DNA from: JAGQIB01 sp041393395 | Lineage (GTDB): Bacteria; ARS69 | Assembly (NCBI GenBank): GCA_041393395.1 | Contig: JAWKKG010000004.1 | Coordinates: forward strand, 744,001-808,000 | Direction: 5' to 3' | DNA: 64,000 nucleotides | Part shown: in pieces, positions 26,078 to 32,914 of the stretch | How the letters are laid out: each line of letters opens with the position of its first letter | Position numbering within the stretch: position 1 is the first letter of the stretch | The notes under the pieces: generated by a model | What the model was told of the DNA's origin: nothing | What the model saw: the letters and a program-made list of their open reading frames with translations, nothing else | Databases searched by the model: none | Program-made: the position numbers and the translations under genes

Positions 26078-26184
26078 GGCCCGATCCTAGCGCACACCGC
26101 CGGGCCGCCGCGAGCCGACAACTCGCTCCGGCGAGCGGGCGGGCCCGCCGGCGACGATTCTCTGCCCCCGCCCTTCCCCGCGGT

Positions 26185-26213
26185 TTGACTCGCTTCGTCG
26201 CCCTTGCTACCGT
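26185..26213 (+). promoter_or_regulatory. Candidate sigma70-type promoter of the STAS gene
   Basis: TTGACT (26185-26190) and TACCGT (26208-26213) are separated by exactly 17 bases, and the gene starts 35 bases downstream. The -35 matches the consensus at five of six positions and the -10 at three, including the conserved TA...T. Confidence 0.5.
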
Positions 26214-26247
26214 CCGCTCTGTCCAGCCGCCTTCTCCGGAGGAACCG

Positions 26248-26631
26248 ATGACGAACTCGAAAGGCCGTAGCGGGCCCGATCACTTCACGGTCCGGACGAT
26301 CGAGCCGAGTCCGTCGGGAGTGCGGATCTATCGCATCGCGGGGATCTTCGGGAGCGGCACCCGGGAGTACGAGTTCCTCGAGGACGTGCGGGCCGACCTC
26401 GCCGAGGACATCAAGACCGTGATCCTGGACCTGAGCGAGGTCACGCACCTCACCAGCGGCGGCATCGGCGTCGTGGCCGCAGTGTTCACCGCGGCGCGCG
26501 ACGCCGAACGTTCGATGCTGCTGGCTGGTGCCAGCTCACGTTCCGTCGCGGCCATGAAGGTGTCGGGGCTGCTCCCGATCATCCCGACCCACGAGTCGGT
26601 CGAGGCGGCCCTGCAGGCAGCAAGCCGCTAG
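26248..26631 (+). CDS. STAS-domain protein (anti-anti-sigma factor family)
   Basis: 127 residues from the ATG at 26248, with a near-perfect GGAGGA ribosome-binding site six bases upstream. A single STAS domain covers residues 15-125: IYRIAGIFGSGTREYEFLEDV, VILDLSEVTHLTSGGIGVVAAV and LAGASSRSVAAMKVSGL. The phosphorylation site of SpoIIAA-type proteins lies in the loop that here reads EVTHLTSGGIG; T or S in that loop is a likely acceptor. In partner-switching systems these proteins sequester an anti-sigma kinase. No anti-sigma kinase, phosphatase or sigma factor lies nearby, so partners must be encoded elsewhere. It faces arsM tail to tail. Confidence 0.85.
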   Translation: MTNSKGRSGPDHFTVRTIEPSPSGVRIYRIAGIFGSGTREYEFLEDVRADLAEDIKTVILDLSEVTHLTSGGIGVVAAVFTAARDAERSMLLAGASSRSVAAMKVSGLLPIIPTHESVEAALQAASR

Positions 26632-26661
26632 CGGCGCCGCCCCACCTTCCGGCGACGGACC

Positions 26662-27420
26662 CTACCGCTTCGTCGCGCGCACTCGGACCGATGCGATCTG
26701 ATCGGGCTCCTTGCCGCCGCAGCACGAAGAGCTCGCCCCGTAGCTGCCCTGCTCCACGACCTCGACACCCTCGAAGCCGGCGTCGCGGATCAGTCCCAGG
26801 TACTCGTCACGCAGTGACGCCCCGGCCAGACACCCCACGAGCGCTTCCTCGGACTCCCGGACGCTTGCCGGCGGCGGCGCCAACCACACGAGGTCGCTCA
26901 CGAGGATCCGACCGCCCGGCTTGAGCACGCGGTGCGCTTCCGCGAATACCTGCGCCTTGTCGGGCGAGAGGTTGATGACGCAGTTCGAGATGATCACGTC
27001 GACACTCGAGTCGGCCACCGGCAGGTGCTCGATCTCGCCGAGACGGAACTCCGTGTTCCCGATCCCTTCCCGCTCGGCGTTCGCGCGCGCGCGTTCGATC
27101 ATGGCCGGAGTCATGTCGACCCCGATCACGCGACCGCTCTCGCCGACTTCCCGCGCGGCGAGGAAGGCGTCGATGCCGGCGCCGGAGCCGAGGTCGAGGA
27201 CGATGTCGCCCGGCTTCACGCCCGCGTGACCGAGCGGATTGCCGCAGCCGAGCCCGAGGTTCGCGCCATCGGGCACCGCGGCCCGCTGCTCCTCCGAGTA
27301 GCCGAGCTGCGTCAGCGAGCGCTGGATTCCCGAGCCCCCTTCGCAGCAGCTCGTGCCCGCCCGGGCCATTTCGCCGTAGCGTTCGCGCACCACTTCCCGT
27401 GTCCGGTTCGAGTTCGTCAT
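26662..27420 (-). CDS. arsM: Arsenite S-adenosylmethionine methyltransferase ArsM
   Basis: 252 residues from the ATG at 27420. The Rossmann SAM-binding motif is VLDLGSGAGIDAFLAAR (about residues 74-90). Four conserved Cys contexts of bacterial ArsM are present: CC at 25-26 (TSCCEGG), C59 in LGLGCGNP, C147 in SNCVINLSP and C197 in GCLAGA. A C-terminal SSCCGG adds two more. ArsM methylates As(III) to mono-, di- and trimethyl forms that are volatile or exported. It is coupled to arsR by an ATGA overlap (27417-27420), so it is under the As(III)-responsive repressor. The arsenic efflux genes arsC-acr3 are 32 kb away at 59224-60845. Length and motifs are normal. Confidence 0.94.
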   Translation of the reverse strand: MTNSNRTREVVRERYGEMARAGTSCCEGGSGIQRSLTQLGYSEEQRAAVPDGANLGLGCGNPLGHAGVKPGDIVLDLGSGAGIDAFLAAREVGESGRVIGVDMTPAMIERARANAEREGIGNTEFRLGEIEHLPVADSSVDVIISNCVINLSPDKAQVFAEAHRVLKPGGRILVSDLVWLAPPPASVRESEEALVGCLAGASLRDEYLGLIRDAGFEGVEVVEQGSYGASSSCCGGKEPDQIASVRVRATKR

Positions 27421-27734
27421 CGGGTCTTTCCTTCCCTCGGAAGTGCCTCGATCAAGGCCCGCGCCCGCGCGAGGACCTCCGGATCGGGGCAGTAGCACAC
27501 GCGGGGACCGTCGATCTCGCCCTGCAGCAGGCCCGCTTCCTTGAGCACCTTGAGGTGCTGGGAAACCGTCGCCTGGGCGAACGGAAGCTGATCCACGATC
27601 GTGCCGCACACACAGCTCCCCCGGCGGTAGAGGAACCGCAGGATCGCCACGCGGGTCGGATGGCCGAGCGCCTTCGCCAGTGTGGCGAGCTCCTCGTCCG
27701 CCGTCGATTCCGCGGATGCGCGGGCCTTCGCCAT
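27417..27734 (-). CDS. arsR: ArsR/SmtB-family transcriptional repressor of arsM
   Basis: 105 residues. A winged helix of the ArsR family: ELATLAKALGHPTRVAILRFL, recognition helix region QLPFAQATVSQHLKVLKEAGLL and wing GEIDGPRVCYC. C41 and C43 (SCVCG) match the As(III)-binding CxC of the alpha-3 helix in E. coli type ArsR, and C80/C82 (VCYC) at the wing may supply additional thiols. As(III) binding releases the DNA. It is the first gene of the arsR-arsM pair (ATGA overlap) and a perfect 6+6 inverted repeat lies 18 bases upstream of the start. The gene is divergent from the Asp-box propeller gene. Confidence 0.93.
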   Translation of the reverse strand: MAKARASAESTADEELATLAKALGHPTRVAILRFLYRRGSCVCGTIVDQLPFAQATVSQHLKVLKEAGLLQGEIDGPRVCYCPDPEVLARARALIEALPREGKTR

Positions 27735-27751
27735 CGCCTTTGTCCCCCTAA

Positions 27752-27774
27752 ATCGTATATCGCCTATTTACGAT
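27752..27774 (-). promoter_or_regulatory. Candidate ArsR operator
   Basis: ATCGTA (27752-27757) and TACGAT (27769-27774) form a perfect inverted repeat with 11 bases between, in an AT-rich patch that stands out from the GC-rich surroundings. It lies 18-40 bases upstream of the arsR start, where the promoter is expected, so repressor binding would give autoregulation. ArsR sites are typically such spaced palindromes. Confidence 0.6.
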
Positions 27775-27933
27775 AAGTCGCGACGAACGGCAAGGAGAGG
27801 CGGACGAAAATCCGCCGCTGATCGCCGCTCGAATCACGAAACCTCGTCCGATTCCGGGCCTCGGCGGGCGTGGCGACCCCACACCCCTTCCCTTAGAATG
27901 CCGGTCCCCGGAACGAGCGAGGAGAACTCTCCG

Positions 27934-29055
27934 ATGGCCGACAAGGTGGTTCTGTCCGTAGGTACGAAACGTGGTCTGTTCCTGCTGGAGTCGAACAAGC
28001 GTCGCCAGAAGTGGACCGTGAAGGGTCCGTTCATGAAGGGCTGGACGATCCAGCACGCGGTGATCGACACGCGGAGCACGCCGCGCCTCCACGTCGCCGC
28101 GGAGAACTTCAGCTTCGCGTCGAACGCGTTCTCGGGCGGGCTGTCCGGGGAGAATCTGAAGCCGTCCGAGAAGCCACCCACGGCACCGGAAATGAACGCG
28201 AAGGCGAAGAAGTTCGCGAAGCAGTACGGACTCGACATGACGAAGCGGGTCTGGTTGATCGAGCCGGGCGCGGCGAAGGACAAGAAGGTCCTCTACTGCG
28301 GCACGGCGCCGGCCGGACTGTTCCGCAGTGAAGACCAGGGCAAATCGTGGGAGCCCGTCGGCTCGATCAACGCGCACCGCACCCGCAAGGACTGGTCACC
28401 CGGTGCCGGCGGTCAGAGCATGCACAGCATCCAGATCGATCCGAACGATCCGAACAAGATCTACGTCGCGATCTCGGCGGCCGGCGCGTTCCGCAGCGAC
28501 GACGGCGGCCAGAAGTGGAAACCGATCAACCAGGCGGTCGCGAAGTACGTGGGAGCGCCGGAGGAGACGACGGTCGGCACGTGCGTCCACAAGATGCTCG
28601 TGCATCCCACGAAGCCGGGCCGCCTGTTCCAGCAGAACCACGTGGGCGTGTATCGTACGGACGATCACGGCGACACGTGGGAGCGCATCGACAAGGGTCT
28701 GCCGTGGGACTTCGGGTTCGGGCTCGCGCTCAACCCGCACGATCCGGATGCGTGCTACGTGATCCCGCTCGAGCCGGAGGGCTACGCCTTCCGCGCGACG
28801 GACGGCGCGCTCGCCGTGTATCGCCCGGGGAAGGGCGGGCGCGGCTGGCGGAAGCTCGCGAAGGGACTCCCGCAGAAGAACGCCCACGTCAGCGTGCTGC
28901 GTCAGGCGATGGGATCCGACGCGCTGAAGCCGTGCGGTGTCTACTTCGGGACCGGCGGCGGGCAGGTGTTCGTGAGCGCGGACGAGGGCGAGAGCTGGTC
29001 GGCCGCCGCCGAGTACCTGCCGCCCGTCTACTCCGTGTCGGCGGCCGTCGTTTGA
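27934..29055 (+). CDS. Asp-box (BNR/sialidase-like) beta-propeller protein, cytoplasmic
   Basis: 373 residues from the ATG at 27934. No signal peptide. Four Asp-box motifs (S/T-x-D-x-G-x-x-W) are visible: SEDQGKSW, SDDGGQKW, TDDHGDTW and SADEGESW. They are spaced through a propeller with NPHDPDACYVIPLEPEGY-type blades. This group is often annotated as a 'glycosyl hydrolase' or exo-sialidase-like, but the catalytic triad of sialidases is not evident, so enzyme activity should not be assumed. Directly downstream, overlapping or within 20 bases, is a MoaD/ThiS-like gene. The same pair occurs in many bacteria as far as I recall, which suggests a shared function. A TAGAAT at 27894-27899 may be the -10. 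Confidence 0.8.
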   Translation: MADKVVLSVGTKRGLFLLESNKRRQKWTVKGPFMKGWTIQHAVIDTRSTPRLHVAAENFSFASNAFSGGLSGENLKPSEKPPTAPEMNAKAKKFAKQYGLDMTKRVWLIEPGAAKDKKVLYCGTAPAGLFRSEDQGKSWEPVGSINAHRTRKDWSPGAGGQSMHSIQIDPNDPNKIYVAISAAGAFRSDDGGQKWKPINQAVAKYVGAPEETTVGTCVHKMLVHPTKPGRLFQQNHVGVYRTDDHGDTWERIDKGLPWDFGFGLALNPHDPDACYVIPLEPEGYAFRATDGALAVYRPGKGGRGWRKLAKGLPQKNAHVSVLRQAMGSDALKPCGVYFGTGGGQVFVSADEGESWSAAAEYLPPVYSVSAAVV

Positions 29056-29075
29056 CGGCGGATGCCGCTCCTTCC

Positions 29076-29342
29076 GTGAGCCTCGAGCTGCCGTCCGTCC
29101 TGCGCGCCGTCGCCGGGTGGACGCGGCTCGAGGTGCGGGGTCGCACGATCGGCGAGGCGCTGGCGGCAGCGTTCGAGAAGACGCCGATCCTGCGCCACCA
29201 CATGACCCTCGAGTCCGGGGAACTGCGGCCGCACGTCCTGTGCATCCGGAACGGGATCGTCGTCCCCCGGGAGGGTGTCCGCGCCCAGGAACTCACGGAC
29301 GGGGACGAGATCCTCATCCATCAGGCGATCTCGGGCGGCTGA
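29076..29342 (+). CDS. MoaD/ThiS-like ubiquitin-fold sulfur-carrier protein
   Basis: 88 residues from the GTG at 29076; a TTG at 29052, overlapping the previous stop, would add eight residues. The fold signature is VSLELPSVLRAV, LEVRGRTIGEALAAAFEKTP, VLCIRNG and LTDGDEILIHQAISGG. The C-terminal GG is the hallmark of MoaD, ThiS and related carriers, which are adenylated and thiocarboxylated there. The gene is coupled to the Asp-box propeller rather than to a molybdopterin or thiamine pathway, so it is probably neither MoaD nor ThiS proper. It may deliver sulfur to another pathway or be conjugated to a protein (inference). No E1-like activating enzyme is in the window. Confidence 0.82.
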   Translation: MSLELPSVLRAVAGWTRLEVRGRTIGEALAAAFEKTPILRHHMTLESGELRPHVLCIRNGIVVPREGVRAQELTDGDEILIHQAISGG

Positions 29343-29535
29343 CCCGCGCCGACGAACACTCGCCGAGCGGCCTGTCCGGACTCTCCTTCGTATCTTTCGT
29401 CTCGATCCGAGATTCTGTATTGATGGCTCGACTCAGGGATCGTCGCGCTGCCCCGCGTCGGTCTCGCGCCGCCGGTCCCTCGGGGCCGGCGGCTTCCTCG
29501 TTCATGGGGGGGAACGGCCCCACGCCAGAACATGC

Positions 29536-29555
29536 GTGACAAGCTCACTTGACAC
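29536..29555. promoter_or_regulatory. Operator-like palindrome 1 (overlaps -35)
   Basis: GTGACAAGCTCACTTGACAC: arms GTGACAAG and CTTGACAC are inverse complements except for one base, with a four-base centre. Its right arm contains the -35 hexamer of the promoter. A second copy with the same arm pattern lies 47 bases downstream, centre to centre. Confidence 0.65.
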
Positions 29556-29577
29556 GCGCCCCGCCGCCCCCTATCTT
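29549..29577 (+). promoter_or_regulatory. Promoter of the membrane protein/Xre operon
   Basis: TTGACA (29549-29554), a perfect -35, and TATCTT (29572-29577), a four-of-six -10, are separated by 17 bases. It is the best sigma70-type promoter I see in the window. It is flanked by two operator-like palindromes. Confidence 0.7.
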
Positions 29578-29582
29578 CCGGA

Positions 29583-29602
29583 GTGTCAAGCGTACTTGAC
29601 CT
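29583..29602. promoter_or_regulatory. Operator-like palindrome 2 (at the transcription start)
   Basis: GTGTCAAG (29583-29590), CGTA, then CTTGAC (29595-29600): perfect six-base arms GTCAAG/CTTGAC at the site where transcription from the TTGACA/TATCTT promoter would begin. It shares the GTGnCAAG-N4-CTTGAC pattern with palindrome 1. Confidence 0.65.
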
Positions 29603-29627
29603 TCTCCCAGGACCCAGGAAGCCGGCC

Positions 29628-30065
29628 ATGAACCTCACCGACACCCCCGACCAACCGCTCTGGTCCCGCTGCGCAGGCAGGACCCCGCGCGACCGACGCA
29701 ACCTCTCCCACGCGGTCTGGCTGTATCTCGCCTGGACCGCGAGCTTCTCCTTCGGCTCGCGGCTGCTCCAACAAGGTCGGATCCCGGACGGGCTGGCCAC
29801 CTGGACGGTCGCCGCCCTCCCCACCGTCCTCGCGCTCTTCGTGGTAGTCGCGTTCGCGCGCTTCCTCCGGGAGGCAGATGAGCTGCAGCGCGCGATCCAC
29901 AGCAAGGCGCTCGCGATCGGTGTGGCCGGCACGTGGCTCGCGGCCTCGGTCTACACGCTCGCAGAGCGAGCCGGCGCGAGTCCGGCCGACCTGTCGGACG
30001 CGATGCTCCTGCTCGCGGTGTTCTACGGTCTCGGGATCCTCGTCGTCTCTCGCCGCTACCGATGA
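29628..30065 (+). CDS. Small four-helix membrane protein co-encoded with an Xre regulator
   Basis: 145 residues from the ATG at 29628. Four hydrophobic segments are evident: about 29-46 (VWLYLAWTASFSFGSRLL), 56-76 (LATWTVAALPTVLALFVVVAF), 92-110 and 124-140. The cytoplasmic-type loop FLREADELQRAIHSKALAI between helices 2 and 3 is conserved in this kind of small membrane protein found next to short Xre regulators. It overlaps the regulator gene by ATGA. I do not recognise a biochemical function. The regulated promoter and operators upstream point to tight control; it may be a membrane stress or envelope protein (speculative). Confidence 0.75.
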   Translation: MNLTDTPDQPLWSRCAGRTPRDRRNLSHAVWLYLAWTASFSFGSRLLQQGRIPDGLATWTVAALPTVLALFVVVAFARFLREADELQRAIHSKALAIGVAGTWLAASVYTLAERAGASPADLSDAMLLLAVFYGLGILVVSRRYR

Positions 30066-30277
30066 GGAACCGGCTGCGGGAACTGCGGGGAGAGCGGGAC
30101 TGGACGCAGGCCCGACTCGCCGAGGAACTCGACGTGTCGCGCCAGACCGTGAACGCGATCGAGACGGGCAAGTTCGACCCGAGCTTGCCGCTCGCGTTCC
30201 GGATCGCGCGACTGTTCGGGCTCGCGATCGAGGACGTGTTCGAGTGCGAACCGGCGCCGTCGAGGGCGCGGGGCTAG
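30062..30277 (+). CDS. Xre/Cro-type helix-turn-helix transcriptional regulator
   Basis: 71 residues. The whole protein is one HTH domain: RLRELRGERDWTQARLAEELDVSRQTVNAIETGKFDPSLPLAFRIARLFG, with recognition helix SRQTVNAIE and the IEDVF(E/Y) ending typical of short YozG-type Xre proteins. There is no dimerisation or ligand-binding domain. The ATG overlaps the membrane protein stop (ATGA at 30062-30065), so both are made from one mRNA. The two palindromes at the operon promoter are the obvious binding sites, giving negative autoregulation (inference). The stop codon lies inside the following 13-base-pair hairpin. Confidence 0.9.
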   Translation: MRNRLRELRGERDWTQARLAEELDVSRQTVNAIETGKFDPSLPLAFRIARLFGLAIEDVFECEPAPSRARG

Positions 30278-30303
30278 CGTCTCGTCCCGCGACGAGACGC
30301 TAG
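30274..30303. terminator. 13-base-pair perfect hairpin between convergent genes
   Basis: CTAGCGTCTCGTC (30274-30286), loop CCGC, GACGAGACGCTAG (30291-30303). It contains the Xre stop codon and lies 20 bases before the end of the isocitrate dehydrogenase gene coming from the right. No T tract follows on either side, so it may act as a bidirectional terminator or as an mRNA 3' stabiliser. Confidence 0.6.
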
Positions 30304-30323
30304 GCGCCCGGACGGCCGTTCCT

Positions 30324-32591
30324 TCAGTGGCGGTGCGCGCCTTCCTCGGTCGGCGCCCCGTGCACCAGCTTCTCGATGATCGCGTTGAGCGTGCGGCTCG
30401 GCCGCATCGCGGCGTCACACTTCGCGTCGTCCGGGTGGTAGTAGCCGCCGAGATCCACGGCCTTCCCCTGGGCCGCGAGCAGCTCCGACGCGATGCGCGA
30501 CTCGTTCTCCGCGAGGTCCTTCGCCACCGGCGCAAATCGCGCGCGGAGATTCGCATCGTCCGCCTGCGCCGCGAGCGCCTCCGCCCACGCGAGCGTGAGG
30601 TAGAAGGTCGAGCCGCGGTTGTCGATCTCGTTCACCCGACGGGACGGATAGCGCGCGTCCTGGAGATAAACCCCGATCGCTTCGTCCAGCGTGCGCGCGA
30701 GAACCTCGGCCTTCGAGTTGTTCGCCTTCTCCGCGGCGAGCTCCAGCGACGGCACCAGCGCACAGTACTCGCCGAGCGAGTCCCAGCGCAGGTGACCTTC
30801 CTGCAGGAACTGCTGCACGTGCTTCGGCGCGGACCCTCCCGCCCCCGTCTCGAACAGGCCGCCGCCGTTGAGGAGCGGCACGATCGAGAGCATGCGGGCG
30901 CTCGTCCCGAGCTCGAGAATCGGGAAGAGATCCGTGAGGTAGTCACGCAGCACGTTGCCGGTCACCGCGATCGTGTCCTCGCCGCGACGGATCCGATCGA
31001 GCGAGAACCGCATCGCGTCCACCGGCGGCATGATCCGGACTTCCAGGCCGTGCGTGTCGTGGCTCATCAGGTACGCTTCGACCTTCTGGATGATCTCGGC
31101 GTCGTGTCCGCGATCCGCATCGAGCCAGAACACCGCCGGCGTTCCGGTGGCGCGCGCGCGGGTCACGGCGAGCTTCACCCAGTCGCGAATCGCCTCGTCC
31201 TTGGTCTGGCAGGCGCGGAAGATGTCGCCGGTCGCGACCTTCTGCTCCACGAGGGTCGCGCCCGCGGCGTCCACGATCCGGATCGTGCCGTCGGCCGGGG
31301 CCGTGAACGTCTTGTCGTGGGAGCCGTACTCCTCCGCCTTCTTCGCCATGAGGCCGACGTTCGACACGCTGCCCATCGTGGCCGGATCGAACTGGCCGCG
31401 CTTCTGGCAGTCCTCGATCACCGCCTGGTACATCGTGGCGTAGCAGCGGTCCGGCACCATCGCCACCGTGTCCTGCAGCTGATCTTCCCTGTTCCACATC
31501 TTGCCGCCGTCGCGGATCACGACCGGCATCGACGCGTCCACGATGACGTCGTTCGGCACGTGTAGGTTCGTCTTGCCGACGCGCGAGTCGACCATGGCCA
31601 GACCCGGGCCGCTCTCGTAGCACGCCGCGATGTCCGCCTCGATCTCCGTCCGCTGCGCGGCCGGCAGGCGCTCGAGCTTCTCGAGTACGTCGGCGAGTCC
31701 GTTGTTCGGGTTCGCCCCGACCTGCGCGAGCGCGGCCCCGTGCTTCTCCATCGCCTTCGCGAAGTACGTCGAGACCGCGTGGCCGAACATGATCGGATCC
31801 GACACCTTCATCATCGTGCACTTGAGGTGCAACGAGAGCAGCGCGTCGTCCCGCTTGGCCGCGACCATCTGCGCCGCGTAGAACTCGCGCAGCGCCTTCA
31901 CGTTCATCGCTGCCGAGTCGAGCACTTCGTCCTTCAGCAGCGGGAGCTTGTCCTTGAGGACGGTGACCTTCCCCGCCCCGTCCACGAACTCGATGCGCGC
32001 GGTGGTGTCCGCCGACACCGTGATCGACGTCTCGCTCCCGAAGAAGTCGCCCGACGTCATGTGCGCCACGCGAGTGACCGAACCGGACTTCGGCCAGTCC
32101 TTCATCATCCGGTGCGGGTTCTTCTGGGCGAAACGCTTCACCGAGGCGGCGGGACGTCGGTCCGAGTTGCCTTCACGCAGCACCGGGTTCACGGCGGATC
32201 CGAGCACCACCGCGAAGCGCGCCTTGATCGCCCGCTCCTCGTCGTTCTTCGGCTCGGCCGGATAGTCCGGAACGTCGTAGCCCTGGGACTGCAGCTCCGC
32301 GATCGCGTCCTCGAGCTGCGGGATCGAGGCGCTGATGTTCGGCAGCTTCACGATGTTCGCGGCCGGGGTCTTGGCCAGCTCGCCGAGACGGCTCAGCTCG
32401 TCCGGCACCTTCTGATCCGGGCGCAGGCGTTCGGGGAAGTTCGCGAGAATGCGCCCCGCGAGCGAGATGTCCGCGGTCTCGATCTCGATTCCGGTTCCCT
32501 GCAGGAACGCGTCGACGATCGGCAGCAGACAGTGGGTCGCCAGGGCGGGAGCTTCATCGATCTTGGTCCACGTGATCTTCGCGGAGGACAT
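30324..32591 (-). CDS. icd: NADP-dependent isocitrate dehydrogenase, monomeric type
   Basis: 755 residues, close to the 740-750 typical of the monomeric (IDH-II) family and unlike the 416-residue dimeric enzyme. Characteristic phrases cover the whole length: VLGSAVNPVLREGNSDRRPA, VKRFAQKNPHRMM, FFGSETSITVSAD, DALLSLHLKCTMMKVSDPIMFGHAV, VFWLDADRGHDAEI, NEIDNRGSTFYLTLAWAEAL and GGYYHPD. The last three regions carry Mg2+-isocitrate and NADP-binding residues in known structures. It oxidises isocitrate to 2-oxoglutarate and CO2 with NADP+ in the cytoplasmic citric acid cycle. The start has GAGGGGAAGG directly upstream. It is a single-gene unit, and no other citric acid cycle gene is in the window. 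Confidence 0.96.
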   Translation of the reverse strand: MSSAKITWTKIDEAPALATHCLLPIVDAFLQGTGIEIETADISLAGRILANFPERLRPDQKVPDELSRLGELAKTPAANIVKLPNISASIPQLEDAIAELQSQGYDVPDYPAEPKNDEERAIKARFAVVLGSAVNPVLREGNSDRRPAASVKRFAQKNPHRMMKDWPKSGSVTRVAHMTSGDFFGSETSITVSADTTARIEFVDGAGKVTVLKDKLPLLKDEVLDSAAMNVKALREFYAAQMVAAKRDDALLSLHLKCTMMKVSDPIMFGHAVSTYFAKAMEKHGAALAQVGANPNNGLADVLEKLERLPAAQRTEIEADIAACYESGPGLAMVDSRVGKTNLHVPNDVIVDASMPVVIRDGGKMWNREDQLQDTVAMVPDRCYATMYQAVIEDCQKRGQFDPATMGSVSNVGLMAKKAEEYGSHDKTFTAPADGTIRIVDAAGATLVEQKVATGDIFRACQTKDEAIRDWVKLAVTRARATGTPAVFWLDADRGHDAEIIQKVEAYLMSHDTHGLEVRIMPPVDAMRFSLDRIRRGEDTIAVTGNVLRDYLTDLFPILELGTSARMLSIVPLLNGGGLFETGAGGSAPKHVQQFLQEGHLRWDSLGEYCALVPSLELAAEKANNSKAEVLARTLDEAIGVYLQDARYPSRRVNEIDNRGSTFYLTLAWAEALAAQADDANLRARFAPVAKDLAENESRIASELLAAQGKAVDLGGYYHPDDAKCDAAMRPSRTLNAIIEKLVHGAPTEEGAHRH

Positions 32592-32914
32592 ACCTTCCCC
32601 TCGGTCGGGTTGCGTTCGTGGCGGCGAAGCCCGTGCGGGGCACGGTCACGCGGCCGGAGATGATCGGTCAGCGGCGGCACCCAGGTCTCGGGCGGACCGG
32701 GACACCTCCCCATTCTGACCCAAGTTCCGATCATGGCACATTTCGGAAACCCGCAGGGGGCCGGGCGGGTCCTTCCCGGACGGCCTCGGCCCCGGCCGAT
32801 GGGGCCAATGTCGGCCCCCGGCCGGTTCCGGGGCCACGGCCGGCGTATGGCGCGGCGCGACATTTTCCGCCAGAATGCCCCCGCCGACACCTGGACCCCG
32901 ACTCCGGAGGCCTC
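32592..32914. other. Divergent intergenic region upstream of icd and the ASPIC/VCBS operon, 323 bases
   Basis: It must hold the leftward icd promoter and the rightward promoter of the ASPIC/VCBS-radical SAM operon. The CRTAC1-type reading frame is open back to 32618, but that stretch lacks signal-peptide or propeller features. I see no palindrome that stands out and no RNA gene. Confidence 0.4.

Larger units (their letters stand above)
29343..29627. other. Intergenic region with the regulated promoter of the Xre operon, 285 bases
   Basis: The last 90 bases hold a strong sigma70-type promoter and two copies of a palindromic operator, listed separately. The first 190 bases show short open frames without ribosome-binding sites or family resemblance; nothing is supported there. 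Confidence 0.5.

Noticed and set aside
27934..29055. Annotation of the Asp-box propeller as a sialidase
   Set aside because: Asp boxes are structural. The sialidase catalytic Arg triad and Tyr are not evident and no signal peptide is present.
29076..29342. Calling the ubiquitin-fold gene moaD or thiS
   Set aside because: No molybdopterin or thiamine genes are adjacent. Only the superfamily is supported.
29314..29523. 69-codon leftward frame in the gap before the Xre operon
   Set aside because: No ribosome-binding site, no hydrophobic or motif content, and it sits in a region better explained as intergenic.
32618..32914. N-terminal extension of the ASPIC/VCBS gene by 99 codons
   Set aside because: The extension is Arg/Pro-rich without protein-like features, whereas the ATG at 32915 has GGAGG and opens a signal peptide.
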